Positions 44,257 through 54,530 of a stretch of DNA of 64,000 nucleotides are shown here, one piece after another (the stretch's first letter is position 1; each line of letters opens with the position of its first letter). Position numbers and translations under genes: made by a program. This stretch comes from Limnephilus marmoratus (taxonomy: Eukaryota; Arthropoda; Insecta; Trichoptera; Limnephilidae), in assembly GCA_917880885.1 (NCBI GenBank), contig OU862920.1, positions 2,480,001 to 2,544,000 of the forward strand, written 5' to 3'. The notes under the pieces were generated by a model. That model made no database searches. It was not told the origin of the DNA and was given only the letters and a program-made list of their open reading frames with translations.

Positions 44257-44663
44257 CATAGGTTCTCATCGTGGGCGTTCCATCGCCCTTGGGGGCGTTT
44301 CAGACCATCAAGGGGGCGGTAGAAGACCAAGAGAAAATTGGGAGGCGTTTCAGACTTGCAGGGGGGCGGTAGGAGACCCAGAGAAACCCATACCACCCCA
44401 TCCAATCTTGCCCCATCCCATTAGGTGCCATCCATCCACAAAAATATTTTACGCCCCCTCCGTAGTGGCATCCCATTACGCCCCCCCTGCGTTGTGGCAA
44501 ATATAACCCTGTCGTGGTATCCCATTATGCCCCCACCCCCCATTGCGGTATCCCGTTACGCCCCCCCCCTCGTTGTGGTCAATTGTTGTTTCGATTCGCG
44601 AGTTAGGGGGCGCTAAAATATTCTCGAAGTGGGCAGTGGGCAAAAAAAGGTTGAAAATCTATG
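44257..44663. mobile_element. hAT-type MITE with C-rich internal tandem
   Basis: Ends CATAGGTTCTCATCG and GGTTGAAAATCTATG (inverse CATAGATTTTCAACC). The interior has GGGGGCG blocks at the left and four units of TTACGCCCCCCC..GTTGTGG at 44450-44580. Ends of the (C)A.AGGTTCTCAA form are frequent in arthropod hAT MITEs. The target duplication is not clear. Confidence 0.55.
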
Positions 44664-44669
44664 ATTTAT

Positions 44670-45465
44670 AGAGGAAGAGATAAAGAAAATATGCGCGCGC
44701 ACTGCTCTCTCTTGCTCCTACAGTGTGATACAGACAATAGGCCTGCACTGTGTCTTAGATATACGAAACGTAACTGGCTATGAGGGAAAGAAATTGTGTG
44801 CTCGCACCTCTCTCTCTTGCCCCTACAGTTATATACGAAGAGTAACTCTCTTTCTCTTTCTATCTTCACTAACGCATATCTCCCTCTCAACTACCGTTCG
44901 CCTCGCTTTTAGTAACACTCTCGTCACGCATTCACCAGCTTACTCCCCAAATCAAGCGTACGTAAAGAAATTTTACTTCAAAAACATAAAGGCTTTTTAG
45001 AAAGGAAAAAACACACCATAATAAAACTTTTTCCTATTTTCCATTTATTTTTAATTTTGGGCGGTTTCTTAGGCCGGATAGCGGTTAATTTCAGAGAAAC
45101 GCATATGTGAGTGCCACCACAAGATGACAACGAGTCTGCCAAGTATCTGCCAAGTTTCAACTCGATCGGATGTTGGGAAGCGGCTTAATTTCCACTTACA
45201 AGAACCTTATTACTTTCATTCAAGAAAACAAAATCAAAATACCAATAGACGTATTTAAAAACTAACCAAGTTTAAAACTCTATTGGCTGAATTTCGGCAT
45301 AACTTATTTTTTTAATATTATTTTTTACACGCTCTAATGGGCTATTATATTTCAATTTATAAGTTGTATGTATCACTGTTATTGTAAATACTTAAAAGTT
45401 AAAACAATAAAGAAAATATTATATAATGAAGAAGAGTAACAATCAAAGCATAAAATAAAATGGGT
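44670..45465. other. No gene; short CTCTCTCTTGC repeat
   Basis: CTCTCTCTTGC(T/C)CCTACAGT is present at about 44706 and 44810. A LINE-tail-like segment lies at 45330-45350. Nothing else recognised. Confidence 0.35.
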
Positions 45466-45470
45466 GAAAT

Positions 45471-46360
45471 GCAGATCCTGCCAATGTCTGGGAATTTAAT
45501 AAAAAGGCACTTTTTAGATGAGAAAAGTGTGGAGAACATGAATAAAAATTAAGGCGCGCTCGGCAAAATTAAGGGAGATACAGCTGTTCAAAGTATTTAA
45601 AATTTCACTTCGCGAACTGATATTATGACAGTCCGTTCGCCATTTTTTCACTGTTTATGTTGGTATCCCACACCTAATACAAACCTAGATACGATTGCAG
45701 CCGACTTCATGGGATAAATGATAAGGCGCGTAATTATGAAAAACAGAATTAATAGTACGCCAGAATCACAAACCATGTTACACAAACCTAGCGTAGCCGC
45801 TGAACTACTTGAAAACTGGGATGTTTTTCTTGCCTTGACGCGAGTAGTCGCGAATAATTTTTAGAAAAAAACTTTAGATTCGCCTTAATCACTATAAAAG
45901 GAAACTTAATGCATCACGGATGGCGGAAAATAATGGAAAATAACGGACACCAATCCCAAAAATTTACCTAAAGGGGCACTTTCTTTTGAATCACAAACCA
46001 TGTTACACAAACCTAGCGTAGCCGCTGAACTACTTGAAAACGGGGATGTTTTTCTTGCCTTGACGCGAGTAGGCGTTATATAGGGGCACTTTCTTTAGGA
46101 CGATTACGAGTGCTACCAACTTTAAGGTAGTATTTAGTTTACAGATTTATACGTCTGTTAAAATGGCGGGCGGACTGACAGTATCGGTTCGCGAAGTGAA
46201 ATTTTATTTGTACCTACTTTGAAGGGCTGTATCTCCCTCAATTTTGCCGAGCGCTCCTTAATTTTTGTTTTATTCGGCTTCTCTACACTTTTCTCATCTA
46301 GAAAGTGCCTTTTTATTTAATTTCCAGACATTGGCAGGACCTGCATTCCTCCCAATAAAA
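45471..46360. mobile_element. Foldback element with ~190-bp inverted ends and internal 85-bp direct repeat
   Basis: The left arm (about 45471-45660) and right arm (about 46160-46360) are inverted copies sharing CCTGCCAATGTCTGG, GATGAGAAAAGTGT and TTCACTTCGCGAA. Inside, a block starting AATCACAAACCATGTTACAC and ending TTGCCTTGACGCGAGTAG occurs at 45765-45850 and again at 45991-46075 with one or two differences. Non-coding. Confidence 0.75.
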
Positions 46361-46445
46361 TACATTGAACAAAGACTAAGTAAGAATCCCCACGTAAATA
46401 GTAACTTTATATATTATACGGGTGTCCGGGGGTAAAGTGCGTTAA

Positions 46446-47511
46446 CCCTCTTCTTGGCAATGTATCCTATAGTATACATAGTATTTATATTTTTTTCCCT
46501 CTTAAACTGGTACACGGGTAAAACAAATTTTAATTAAAACTGCTTTACCGTATTCTTGACTTGATAATTAGTACCACTAGAGCCATCTACTGTTCAATTA
46601 AGAAGAACAGTGACAGTTCAAATTCACACCGCTGCAATACTTCTGCCAACAGAAGACGCACAACTAATTTGTCTGTAAGTAATATGTATTTATTACCTGC
46701 ATTATTAGATATGTAGTTATTTTAGGAATAAAAGCGTGTTTATAAGGGTTAAGTGAATAATAAAAAAATAATATTGAGTCAAATATGTGACAAATCTTGT
46801 TCTTATTGCATTCCAAAATGGTGTGTATCCTATGATATACACCGCCAAGTATGCAGTGAATTATATTTGATTGAATATGTATCCCCTGAGATATAATGCC
46901 AAGTTATTAATAGTTTATTATAGTTTATTAAAGTCAAGTTATTTATAGTTTATTGTCTTATGTAGTAAACCCCTTTAAAATCTATATATTATGATTTTTT
47001 CATTTTTCCATAGACATAGAAATTGAAGAAATACTGACTATAATACCAAAATTTGGACCAGATTCTGATATTGAAAGTGACGAAGATGATGAATTACAAG
47101 TTGATTCTTCTGCAATGCGCTCTTCAAACTTTGGAATCGTTTATGATGCGTTGGGAGCAGATAATGAACCAATGACTCATGTAATTCTGGACAGACGTCT
47201 GTATTTTGCATAAAATATGGCATATGGTTTTTTCTTACTGATTAGAGCAATTGATTCCTATCATATCACACCAAATAATAGTTTTAATTAGCCTTTTAAG
47301 ACATCATTTTTCATTTCCTATAATAAAATATTTTAAGGTTGATTTGTAACAATCTGGCAGTGTATACTATAGGATACAACTCCAAATAACCTATATAAAA
47401 AACAATAAAAATATTTTTTATTTGTTTTTGTGATTCTGAAGCCTAACAAACTTCAAATATGTAAAAAAATATTTTTTAGGTTGCTTAATTCTATCGGTGC
47501 CAAGAAGAGGG
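46446..47511 (+). mobile_element. piggyBac element (1066 bp), internally deleted
   Basis: TTAA occurs at 46442-46445 and 47512-47515. Ends CCCTCTTCTTGGCA and TGCCAAGAAGAGGG are exact inverses. A subterminal motif GTATCCTATAGTATAC recurs near 46462, 46821 (diverged), 46879 (diverged) and inverted near 47362, usually next to TTGGCA/TGCCAAG. TTAA with CCY ends is the piggyBac signature. Only an N-terminal transposase piece is left. Confidence 0.92.
47013..47213 (+). pseudogene. piggyBac transposase N-terminal fragment
   Basis: After a likely acceptor (TTTTTCCATAG) the frame reads DIEIEEILTIIPKFGP, DSDIESDEDDELQVDSS and ALGADNEPMTHVILDRR, then stops. An acidic N terminus with D/E-rich patches is typical of piggyBac transposases; the catalytic DDD core is absent. 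Confidence 0.7.
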
Positions 47512-47879
47512 TTAACTTCGGGAAGTGAATCTACATGATGGAAGGAGTAAAAAAGATTAACAACTTTTTCCGAAATTCCAACATTTTTTTTCCCATACAA
47601 AAAGACGTCTACTAAAAATCCTTAGTGTGAGGTACGATCTTACTTGCTGAGAGCCTGCCAGGCACGATTGTGGCGACATAACATTTGTTGTGATATGCTC
47701 GTATCATAACAGCGGAAAATAGTAAAGCTGGCCGCATATGCCGGTCTAATTTCATATTTTTACACCAAAACTACCCCTAAAAGTTGGAATTTCGAAAAAA
47801 GTTATTTATCTTTTTTACTTATAATATCATGTAGAATCACCTCCAGAAGTTCATGCACTATACCCCCGGACACCCTATA

Positions 47880-48480
47880 TATTTCAACCAATTTACACAA
47901 ATTATATGCATAAATTATATGACAAATTATATGCATAAACCTTCCCCATAAATCACTCTATCTATTGGTGAAAACCGCAGATCTAAGCGTACAGACAGCG
48001 GGAGCGAATTTGCTTTATACTATGTAAAGATTTACCTCAGGAACTTATGTTGAATTTTTTCAATGTTGTCGGAATGAATATTGAAAAATACAGAACAAAA
48101 AGTAGAGTTATCGTCTGGTTGGCATCTGACAAGGGTTTTATATAACACAATAAATGTGCCTAAATTATTGAGGTCTTTTGCAGCTCTCAAAACAAAGGCA
48201 TTACCGATTTAAGGTCTCATAACCGCATCTCTCCATCTCAGTTCCCACCGGCAACACAACACCCGTATGTTTAATTAATGTAATCTGAAATTTTCACCTT
48301 AACTACATCCTATTTCGGGTTCAAATGTACCAACCATTGTGATACATTATGGGATCGCCAGATTGAAACGTACCTCACTGTTGTTAGTTCTGAACTCAAC
48401 ATTGATTTGTTAAATTTTCTAGATTTTACAGAAATTCGGAATATATTATGTAACAGTAACAAAGTTACTCAAAGTAATAG
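47880..48480. other. No gene recognised
   Basis: AT-rich DNA, possibly with LINE remains near 48030-48200, but no motif is readable. Confidence 0.3.
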
Positions 48481-48483
48481 AAA

Positions 48484-48533
48484 ATGATTTTCTTCGGGGC
48501 CTCCTGTGTGGAGCTATTGTAAGTTTTTTTTAA
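48484..48533 (+). mobile_element. SINE-like family B, copy 4 (3' end only)
   Basis: GGGGCCTCCTGTGTGGAGCT followed by ATTGTAAG and a T-run: the final 50 bp of the family, 5'-truncated, immediately before copy 5. Confidence 0.5.
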
Positions 48534-48556
48534 TACTTTGTTATTCATTTTGGTAG

Positions 48557-48999
48557 GCGGGTACGGGTACTGCCGTCCCAGGAACCATTTATTGTATAAC
48601 CAACACCTCTGCCATAGGTCACCCCAAGTGGTTCGCTATATTTGGTGACTTGGCGAGGGTGTACGGGTGCATGGGGTGAGGTTTGTTGAGGTCTTGACGG
48701 ACGATGTTTCTGCCCACCTGCTGCGTGGTGCGCCGGATCGAGAGAGGCTGGTTGAGGAGGTCTTTTGACCTCTCCAGCCAGATTCCTTCAGCCCTTGGCC
48801 TTGCACCGCAGTTGAAGGGATGGATTCGTACGTCCGTCACACTGACCCCCAGATTCCTACCCACCCCTCATACCTATTTTCTTCCCAGAACTTCCTCTTC
48901 TTTGTTTCCTTAAAAAAAACTCTACACAGCACCCCTTAAGATGACATAGGCCCTGAGGGAAAATTATTTTCCTCAGAGCCTCCTATGACGAGCTGATGT
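48557..48999 (+). mobile_element. SINE-like family B, copy 5 (near full length)
   Basis: The most complete copy, about 440 bp: GCGGGTACGGGTACTGCCGT head, TAGGTCACCCCAAGTGGTTC, GGTGACTTGGC, GAGAGAGGCTGGTTGAGG, CCCAGATTCCTACCCACCCC, the CCCTGAGGGAAAATTATTTTCCTCAG foldback with spacing, and GAGCTGATGTAAAAAAAAAA tail. Good reference for the family consensus. Confidence 0.65.
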
Positions 49000-49385
49000 A
49001 AAAAAAAAATCGGCGGTACCTACATTCTCTCTGAACACCCCTTCGGTGATACTTAGTTATATTTTGTTTAGGAGCAGTGGCGGTTCGTGAATTTTCTATG
49101 AGCTAGAGCGTTAAGATTGAAAAATACGACGTTATTGGTATTTTTTTTTTCAAAATTTCAACCTTTTGTGTGTAGACGCGGCGCATCTCCAAACTGAAAG
49201 GATCCTGAAAATCTTCATTCAAAATGTTAAAATTTAAAAAAAAACATTTACAGCTACAACAATAACGTCGTATTTTCTATCTTAGCACTCTTGCTTACTA
49301 AAAACTCGCGAATCGCCACTGCTGGGTAGGTATATTGTATTTTCCCTAAACCGACTTCAAATAACTAACTAATTATAACTAACCA
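49000..49385. other. Short inverted segment, no gene
   Basis: AGCACTCTTGCTTACTAAAA near 49284 and GAAAATACGACGTTATTG / CAATAACGTCGTATTTTC form an inverted pair (49109-49140, 49257-49280), suggesting a small foldback element of about 250 bp with GGCGGTTCGTGAATTTTCT / AAACTCGCGAATCGCCACT ends. Confidence 0.45.
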
Positions 49386-49652
49386 TCACGTCGTTTCCCC
49401 GCAGGAGTAGGCAGAGAGGACGGACCGCCAAACAACCCGGTCTTGGCACACATTCCTTGCCTCATTTACATTCATACAACGTCTCATACATTCTCTTCTA
49501 TTATTCTGACTCTTGACATGGCCCGAATCAAGTATCTGATTCACTTGGTCGTGCCATGTCTTTCTTGGGCGTCCTCGACTTCTTCTACCATTCACATTGA
49601 AATAATTGACGCACATTATTGTATTATACAAATGCTTGGCCAGTATAGGCAA
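49386..49652 (-). pseudogene. LINE polymerase C-terminal fragment
   Basis: The minus frame reads NGRRSRGRPRKTWHDQVNQI, then NNRRECMRRCMNVNEARNVC and DRVVWRSVLSAYSCG to a stop. GRGRPRKTW..Q...IL and the final R..W.S.LSAYP are the end of a LINE family that also has a plus-strand copy at 55371-55800. TTAGTTATAATTAGTTAG-type repeats at 49360-49385 form its 3' tail. Confidence 0.7.
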
Positions 49653-49740
49653 GTCAATCGTCAGCGATGCGCTTGCGAGTGGGCTAAGCGTGGCGGACGT
49701 CTAAGTAACTATAAAGGCAAACAAAATAATAGAAAATGTA

Positions 49741-50050
49741 TTATTTTTACATTAGCTCCACACCGGAGGCTCTAAATTCCTCTCAGGGCCTTTTTCATCC
49801 TTGGGAATGCTGTGTAGACGGTCTTTTGAGAAAAGGAAGAGGTAGAAGTTTTGGGAAAGAAAAGGTGTGAGGAGTGGATAGGAATCGGGTATGCATGTCT
49901 CCAGAGGTAAAAAAATCTCTCTCGACCAGTCTCTCCCGATCCTACATGCCACACAGCAGGTGGGCAGATGCAACCACTGCCAAGACCCGAACATGCATCA
50001 CCTCTTGAACCCTGGTAACCCTGCTAAGTCACCCAACGTAGCGAACAAGG
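49741..50050 (-). mobile_element. SINE-like family B, copy 6
   Basis: Minus-oriented copy: TTACATTAGCTCCACACCGG at the tail side, CTCTCAGGGCC, a CTCTCTCGACCAGTCTCTCC block and CTGCTAAGTCACCCAACGTA near the head. Slightly shortened foldback. Confidence 0.6.
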
Positions 50051-50434
50051 TAATAAGCAAATGAACGTAAAAATATTAATTATTTTTTTACGCTCTCGGC
50101 ATTTTACAAAAAAAGCCTTAATAAATCAGATCAGTACATTAAAACCATGTAACATACTGTGTTACATTTTAATACAATATACGACAAACCGCACGGAGCC
50201 AAAACGTCCGTCTATCGCCAGCAGCATTGCCTAAAATTTTCGTATCCATAAATACAGGCTATTTTCGCTTATAAAATTATGTAGGTACTTTGTTACTTTA
50301 TTCGATTCCGCCAGGAAATCCGTCATCCTGTAAATTCCGTTAGATACAAAATTCGTTTCGGGACACTCCAATCTGCCAGATATGACGGGAAATCCGTCAA
50401 GTTGGCAATATTGCGCCAGTTCGGAAGTTCTACT

Positions 50435-50680
50435 AAAGGCCGTCTTACACCATCTCTTTTTTCAGCCCGATTCCACTTAGAGTCCAAAATCAAAATGTTT
50501 CGCTTTACGCGATCTCTATTTTCATCTCTTTTTTCGTATCTACGATTTCAGCATGGTTCATGTGTTGTTTGCAGTGATGACAATTGAAATCATAGATATG
50601 AAAATATAGATGAAAATAGCGATCGCGTAAAGCAAAAAATTTTGACTTTGGTCTCTAATTGAAATCGGCCATAATAAACG
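50435..50680. mobile_element. Snap-back MITE, diverged copy
   Basis: TTTTTTCAGCCCGATTCCAC and the following TCAAAATGTTTCGCTTTACG are inverted at about 50600-50680. This is an older relative of the complete copy at 57157-57426, with both outer ends eroded. Confidence 0.6.
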
Positions 50681-50766
50681 TGCAAACGACGCAAACGTGC
50701 GACGACAACAGTCCGATCAGTGGCAAGCTCTTGCAAGTCTAGTTGCAGAAGCGTGTAGCGCACCTT

Positions 50767-52232
50767 CAGGGCCGGATCTACGAAATCTAGCGCCCTGTGC
50801 AGTAGGTACCGATGGCGCCCCCCCCCCCCGACATTTTTATTTTGATTAAAAATTCGCTTACCCCAATTTTTTTTTTTTTTTATTTAATTTTTTATTTCTT
50901 ACACTAATTTATCAAATAAAATCAAGACATATAAAGGTGTAACCCTATCTAAAGTTTTCGAATAAATAAGCCACGATCTATGTAATTCTTCTCCATTAGG
51001 CAGTTTCTTGTAATAATACTTAGTATTAAATTTACGCTTGTTCGTAATAGGAAAATCAAAACCTTTCAATTGTACAGGACCTTCCTGAACTAATAAACTA
51101 ATGGAATTTTGAGATAACTTTGGCCAGCATCCGGGATCTTTCAATTCAAGCTCTGAAAACAGAATTAAATTTAAACTGCTATCAGTAACGTTATTTTTAT
51201 CTTCTAATAATTCGACCGAAGGAATTTGTGCGATAGATATCTGTTTAGATGTGCTCGGGACCATATTCAACGTAACGTCATTGCGCGAGACATCATTTTT
51301 TATCGGTGCTGGAGAAATTGGAATAAAAAAATTCCCAATGGAAACGAGTTTTTTATGTCATTATGCTGTTTAATTCTAAGTTTTAGATTCTGCGAGCCTG
51401 AGATTTTTTTTTTATTATTGTTCTATTCATTGTAATCCACAATCCACAACCTCTAACAACCAATAGAAATTTAGTTATAAATTAAAAAATCTAATAATAC
51501 AACCTCAAATTTGTACCTTGCATTTCCATTTCCCCTGTGTTCTGTGTTGAGCGAACAAACACGAACGTATCTATGGTATCAACGGCTTACGAAAGACGCT
51601 TACACTGATTATTACTGACTGTAAAATAACAAATCTAATTGAAATTAATTATAGGTACATTTAACGAACTTCAACTGTCAAATCAATGATGAAATTGTTA
51701 ACAAGTTGCAACCTTGCAAACCGTGCGACGTTTATGCTAATGGAATTTTAAATTTACTGAAGATTTCATAAGAAAATGGTCTTTAAGTCCCTTCTCCTAG
51801 AGACTTAAATCGTACAAAAGCATTTTGAAAGGCGCCGTCGGTTTGTTTGTTCTCTTGAATAAAAGTACGGCGCTGTGATTGGTTAATGAATTTGGATCGC
51901 ACTCATTCGTCGTAAAAGACGGTAAAAGATATATGGAAAAATAGATCTTACGTTTAAACTAAATATATGGAATTTGTAAAAAAATTCTGTAACTGACTAT
52001 AAATTCGTAAATCTTTGAATTTCGTTGAATTCAAACCAGATGCGTGCGCAGTCTGTATCTTTGGAAAGTGTTGCTAGAGCGTAATAATTATTTCGTACTA
52101 TGGGTAATTTTTAAACGATTCAGGGAATATTATAACAAATTTTTAATACAATATTTATTTTCTCACGGCGCCCCTTCGGAGTTGGCGCCAGGTTTTTTGC
52201 ACGTTTTTGAACGTATGGCAGATCCGGCGCTG
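50767..52232 (-). mobile_element. hAT element, copy 2 (1466 bp), perfect 8-bp target duplication
   Basis: CGCACCTT is present at 50759-50766 and 52233-52240. Ends CAGGGCCGGATCTAC and GCAGATCCGGCGCTG are imperfect inverses. Differs from copy 1 (33876-35321) by only scattered substitutions and small indels, for example in the C-run and T-run near the left end. It has the hAT hallmark duplication and is likely young. A third, solo CAGGGCCGGATCTGCCG end lies at 59341. Confidence 0.92.
50899..51270 (-). CDS. hAT transposase N-terminal part, copy 2
   Basis: 123 codons from MNMVPSTSKQISIAQI. It shares with the 34014-34493 protein the TTF-type finger segment (DPGCWPKLSQ, LVQEGPVQLKGFDFP, YYYKKLPNGEELHRSWL). 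The first part of the other copy's frame is shifted here. No catalytic domain, so non-autonomous. Confidence 0.6.
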   Translation of the reverse strand: MNMVPSTSKQISIAQIPSVELLEDKNNVTDSSLNLILFSELELKDPGCWPKLSQNSISLLVQEGPVQLKGFDFPITNKRKFNTKYYYKKLPNGEELHRSWLIYSKTLDRVTPLYVLILFDKLV

Positions 52233-52244
52233 CGCACCTTTATA

Positions 52245-53000
52245 TTATTTATTCTACGGTACGCAGAATTGAAACAAAGAAGTGACACTTTTAATACCGC
52301 CACACTCCAGAGAGTTGAGCGGGGCTACAATATTGCTTATTAATAAAACATGGCTTCTTCTGGAATACAATAGACAATTTACAAACTTCACAAAGTTCAC
52401 AGAAACTAAATCCTGGATTTTCCTTGTTCAGCCGCCGTTCGTACACGGGTACAGTTCCTCAAATATTTGTGAATAATTCACCCAACTCAATTAGAAGTTT
52501 GCGTAGTAAATCTAACACTCATATTGCCGCAAACAAACCCAACACCTAATTAGCTTTGCAGTTGAATGTTCCGAAGAAAAGCCTTTCGAGCTTAGATAGC
52601 CGAGCTTAGCCAGTCATTCCACGCGCCATCTTGGTACAATTTTAAGTTCTGAAGACAGATGGCAGTAATTTGCAGGGAGACATTTATTTTTGCTATTTTT
52701 ATTAAAGGATCAACTTTCTTAATATCCGTTTAACACTCGTTTCGGGCTTCCGTACAAACGAAATGTTATTATTATTTTGTTAAGAGTAGTTTCTTTTTAG
52801 TGTTTGTTTATTTTTGAGTGTTGACTGAACATTTTTTAAAGAAAGACATAAAAAAGGTGTGCATAATTTTATCAAGGCAGAGTTCACGGAACATTTTAAA
52901 TGAACAAACGTTAGACTTCTGAACCGTTCTGAACCTTCTGAATTCTTAGGTTTTGACTTCTAAACCGAACAGACACGCAAAAGCGATCAGTTTGAGATAA
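52245..53000. other. No gene recognised
   Basis: Unassigned DNA. A 64-codon frame at 52282-52476 has no motif. Confidence 0.3.
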
Positions 53001-53010
53001 AACTCAATAC

Positions 53011-53060
53011 GTAAGGCCTCTGAAGATGGACAGTGAGGTCTGTCCGAAACGTCATGAGTT
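53011..53060 (+). ncRNA. Hammerhead-ribozyme-like motif
   Basis: CTGAAGA (53020-53026), perfect stem II GGACA/TGTCC with loop GTGAGGTC, GAAA (53046-53049), then CGTC. ACGT would be a palindromic stem III and GTC the cleavage triplet. Stem I complementarity is poor here. The core is intact although the surrounding sequence differs from the 10.8 kb copy. Confidence 0.5.
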
Positions 53061-53199
53061 AAAAAGTCCTTTCAAGGACTACGCTACGCGGGTAAATCGA
53101 GAAAATTATTTTACATCTTACACCCGTGAAAACATTAACCATAACATGTGTATACATATATTTTTTTTTATGTGAATACCTCACAAGATTCTCAGCTGC

Positions 53200-53365
53200 T
53201 CAGTCTAAGCTGTCTGGAAGCCAGTAGGACTACTACATCCCCAATTTGGGTATGTTGTGAAGCTGAAGGCAGTTGGAAGGGGAAGGTAGGGAAGTACCCG
53301 GCCATTCAGATTTGGTCACCAAATATGGCTAAAGCCATTTTAAACAACGTTTCAAACAGAAGATT
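53200..53365 (-). mobile_element. SINE-like family C, copy 2 (body only)
   Basis: Reverse of 44040-44165: CCAAATATGGCTAAAGCCAT and GGAAGGGGAAGGTAGGGAAG. The tRNA-like head is absent. Confidence 0.45.
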
Positions 53366-53525
53366 CATAGATTTACGAGGTAATAACCAGACATAACCGG
53401 AAATATTTCGTTTTTAAATCAAATTCTGGACGTATCGACACTTTACCAAAAAATATATAAATTGTTTTCGAAAGATTGTTATTTTATTAGTAATTTTTTT
53501 ATTATAATAAGGCTTTTGCTATTTT

Positions 53526-53823
53526 TGGGAAGCGGGAATGGGTACCGCCGCCCCGGGAACCTTTATTGGATAACCAACACCTCTGCCATAGGTCACCCCA
53601 AGTAGTTCGCTACGTTTGGTGATTTAGCAGGGGTGCCCGGGTTCATGGGGTGAGGTTTGTCTAGGTCTTGGAGGCGGATGATGAGGGCACACTGAACCCC
53701 AGATTCCTACTCAACACTTAAACCCTTTTCCTTCCTAGAACTCTCCTCTCCTTCCTTTCCTAAAAGAAACCCTCCACACAGCATCCCCAAAGATGACATA
53801 GGCCCTGAGGGAAATTATTTTAA
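53526..53823 (+). mobile_element. SINE-like family B, copy 7
   Basis: Head with GGGTACCGCCGCCCCGGGAA, TAGGTCACCCCAAGTAGTTC and CCTGAGGGAAATTATTTTA, where it runs directly into copy 8. An internal deletion removes the CTGGTTGAGG block. Confidence 0.6.
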
Positions 53824-54215
53824 GGGAGGGTATGGTACCGCCGCCCCGGGAAACAATTATTGGATAACCAACACCTCTGCCATGGGTCACCCCAAGTGGT
53901 TCGCTTTGTTTGGTGACTTAGCAGGGGTGCCCGGGTTCATGGGGTTTCTTCAGGTCTTGGCGGCCGATGCGTCTGCCTACCTGCTGTGTTGGCAGGACCG
54001 AGAGAGACTGGTTGAGGGAGGTCTTTTATCCTCTCCAGCCGGAATCTCTCGACCCATCGCCTTGCTCCGCGGTTGGAGGGATGGATTCATCTGTCACTTC
54101 TTGACACACTGACCCCCAGATTCCTACCCACCCCTCATACCTATTTCCTTCCCAGAACTTCCTCTCCCATATTTCCTAAAAAACCCTCCACACAGCATCT
54201 CCTAAGATTAATATT
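53824..54215 (+). mobile_element. SINE-like family B, copy 8, tandem to copy 7
   Basis: Starts GGGAGGGTATGGTACCGCCG inside the 3' foldback of copy 7 and runs through GAGAGAGACTGGTTGAGGG and CTTCCCAGAACTTCCTCTCC to AACCCTCCACACAGCATCTC; the tail foldback is missing. Confidence 0.6.
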
Positions 54216-54219
54216 AATA

Positions 54220-54525
54220 ATTATTTTAAAATGTAAAAAATAAACATTTCAAGTCACCTAATCATATGGTAAAATAAATCAGTAAATTATCTAGGAAAGC
54301 TACTTTTCAGTATTTTAATTTTGATTCAAATAAAATCATTTTAAATTTATTGCAGTTGAAAGGATCGACTTGGCAAATGCATGTTTAGGTTGTTAGAGCA
54401 CTGCTGCAGAAGGGTCGCGGAGTTATCTAAAGACAAACAGATTCTTAATTTATTTATTGGAAAGGGCGCTCTAGCCGAGGGTCGTGGGTCCTTTGTCTTT
54501 ACAATCATTCCGCTCCGTCAATGGC
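54220..54525. other. No gene recognised
   Basis: AT-rich DNA followed by a GC-richer stretch near 54400-54500. Nothing assigned. Confidence 0.3.
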
Positions 54526-54530
54526 GCTTG

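Larger units (their letters stand above)
46420..47875. mobile_element. Outer MITE interrupted by a piggyBac element
   Basis: GGGTGTCCGGGGGTAAAGTG (46420) and the inverse of TATACCCCCGGACACCC (47875) are ends of one element. After the inserted piggyBac at 46446-47511 is removed, the left arm continues AACTTCGGGAAGTGAATCTA and matches the inverse of the right arm for about 90 bp. TA-rich flanks hide the target site. Confidence 0.75.
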
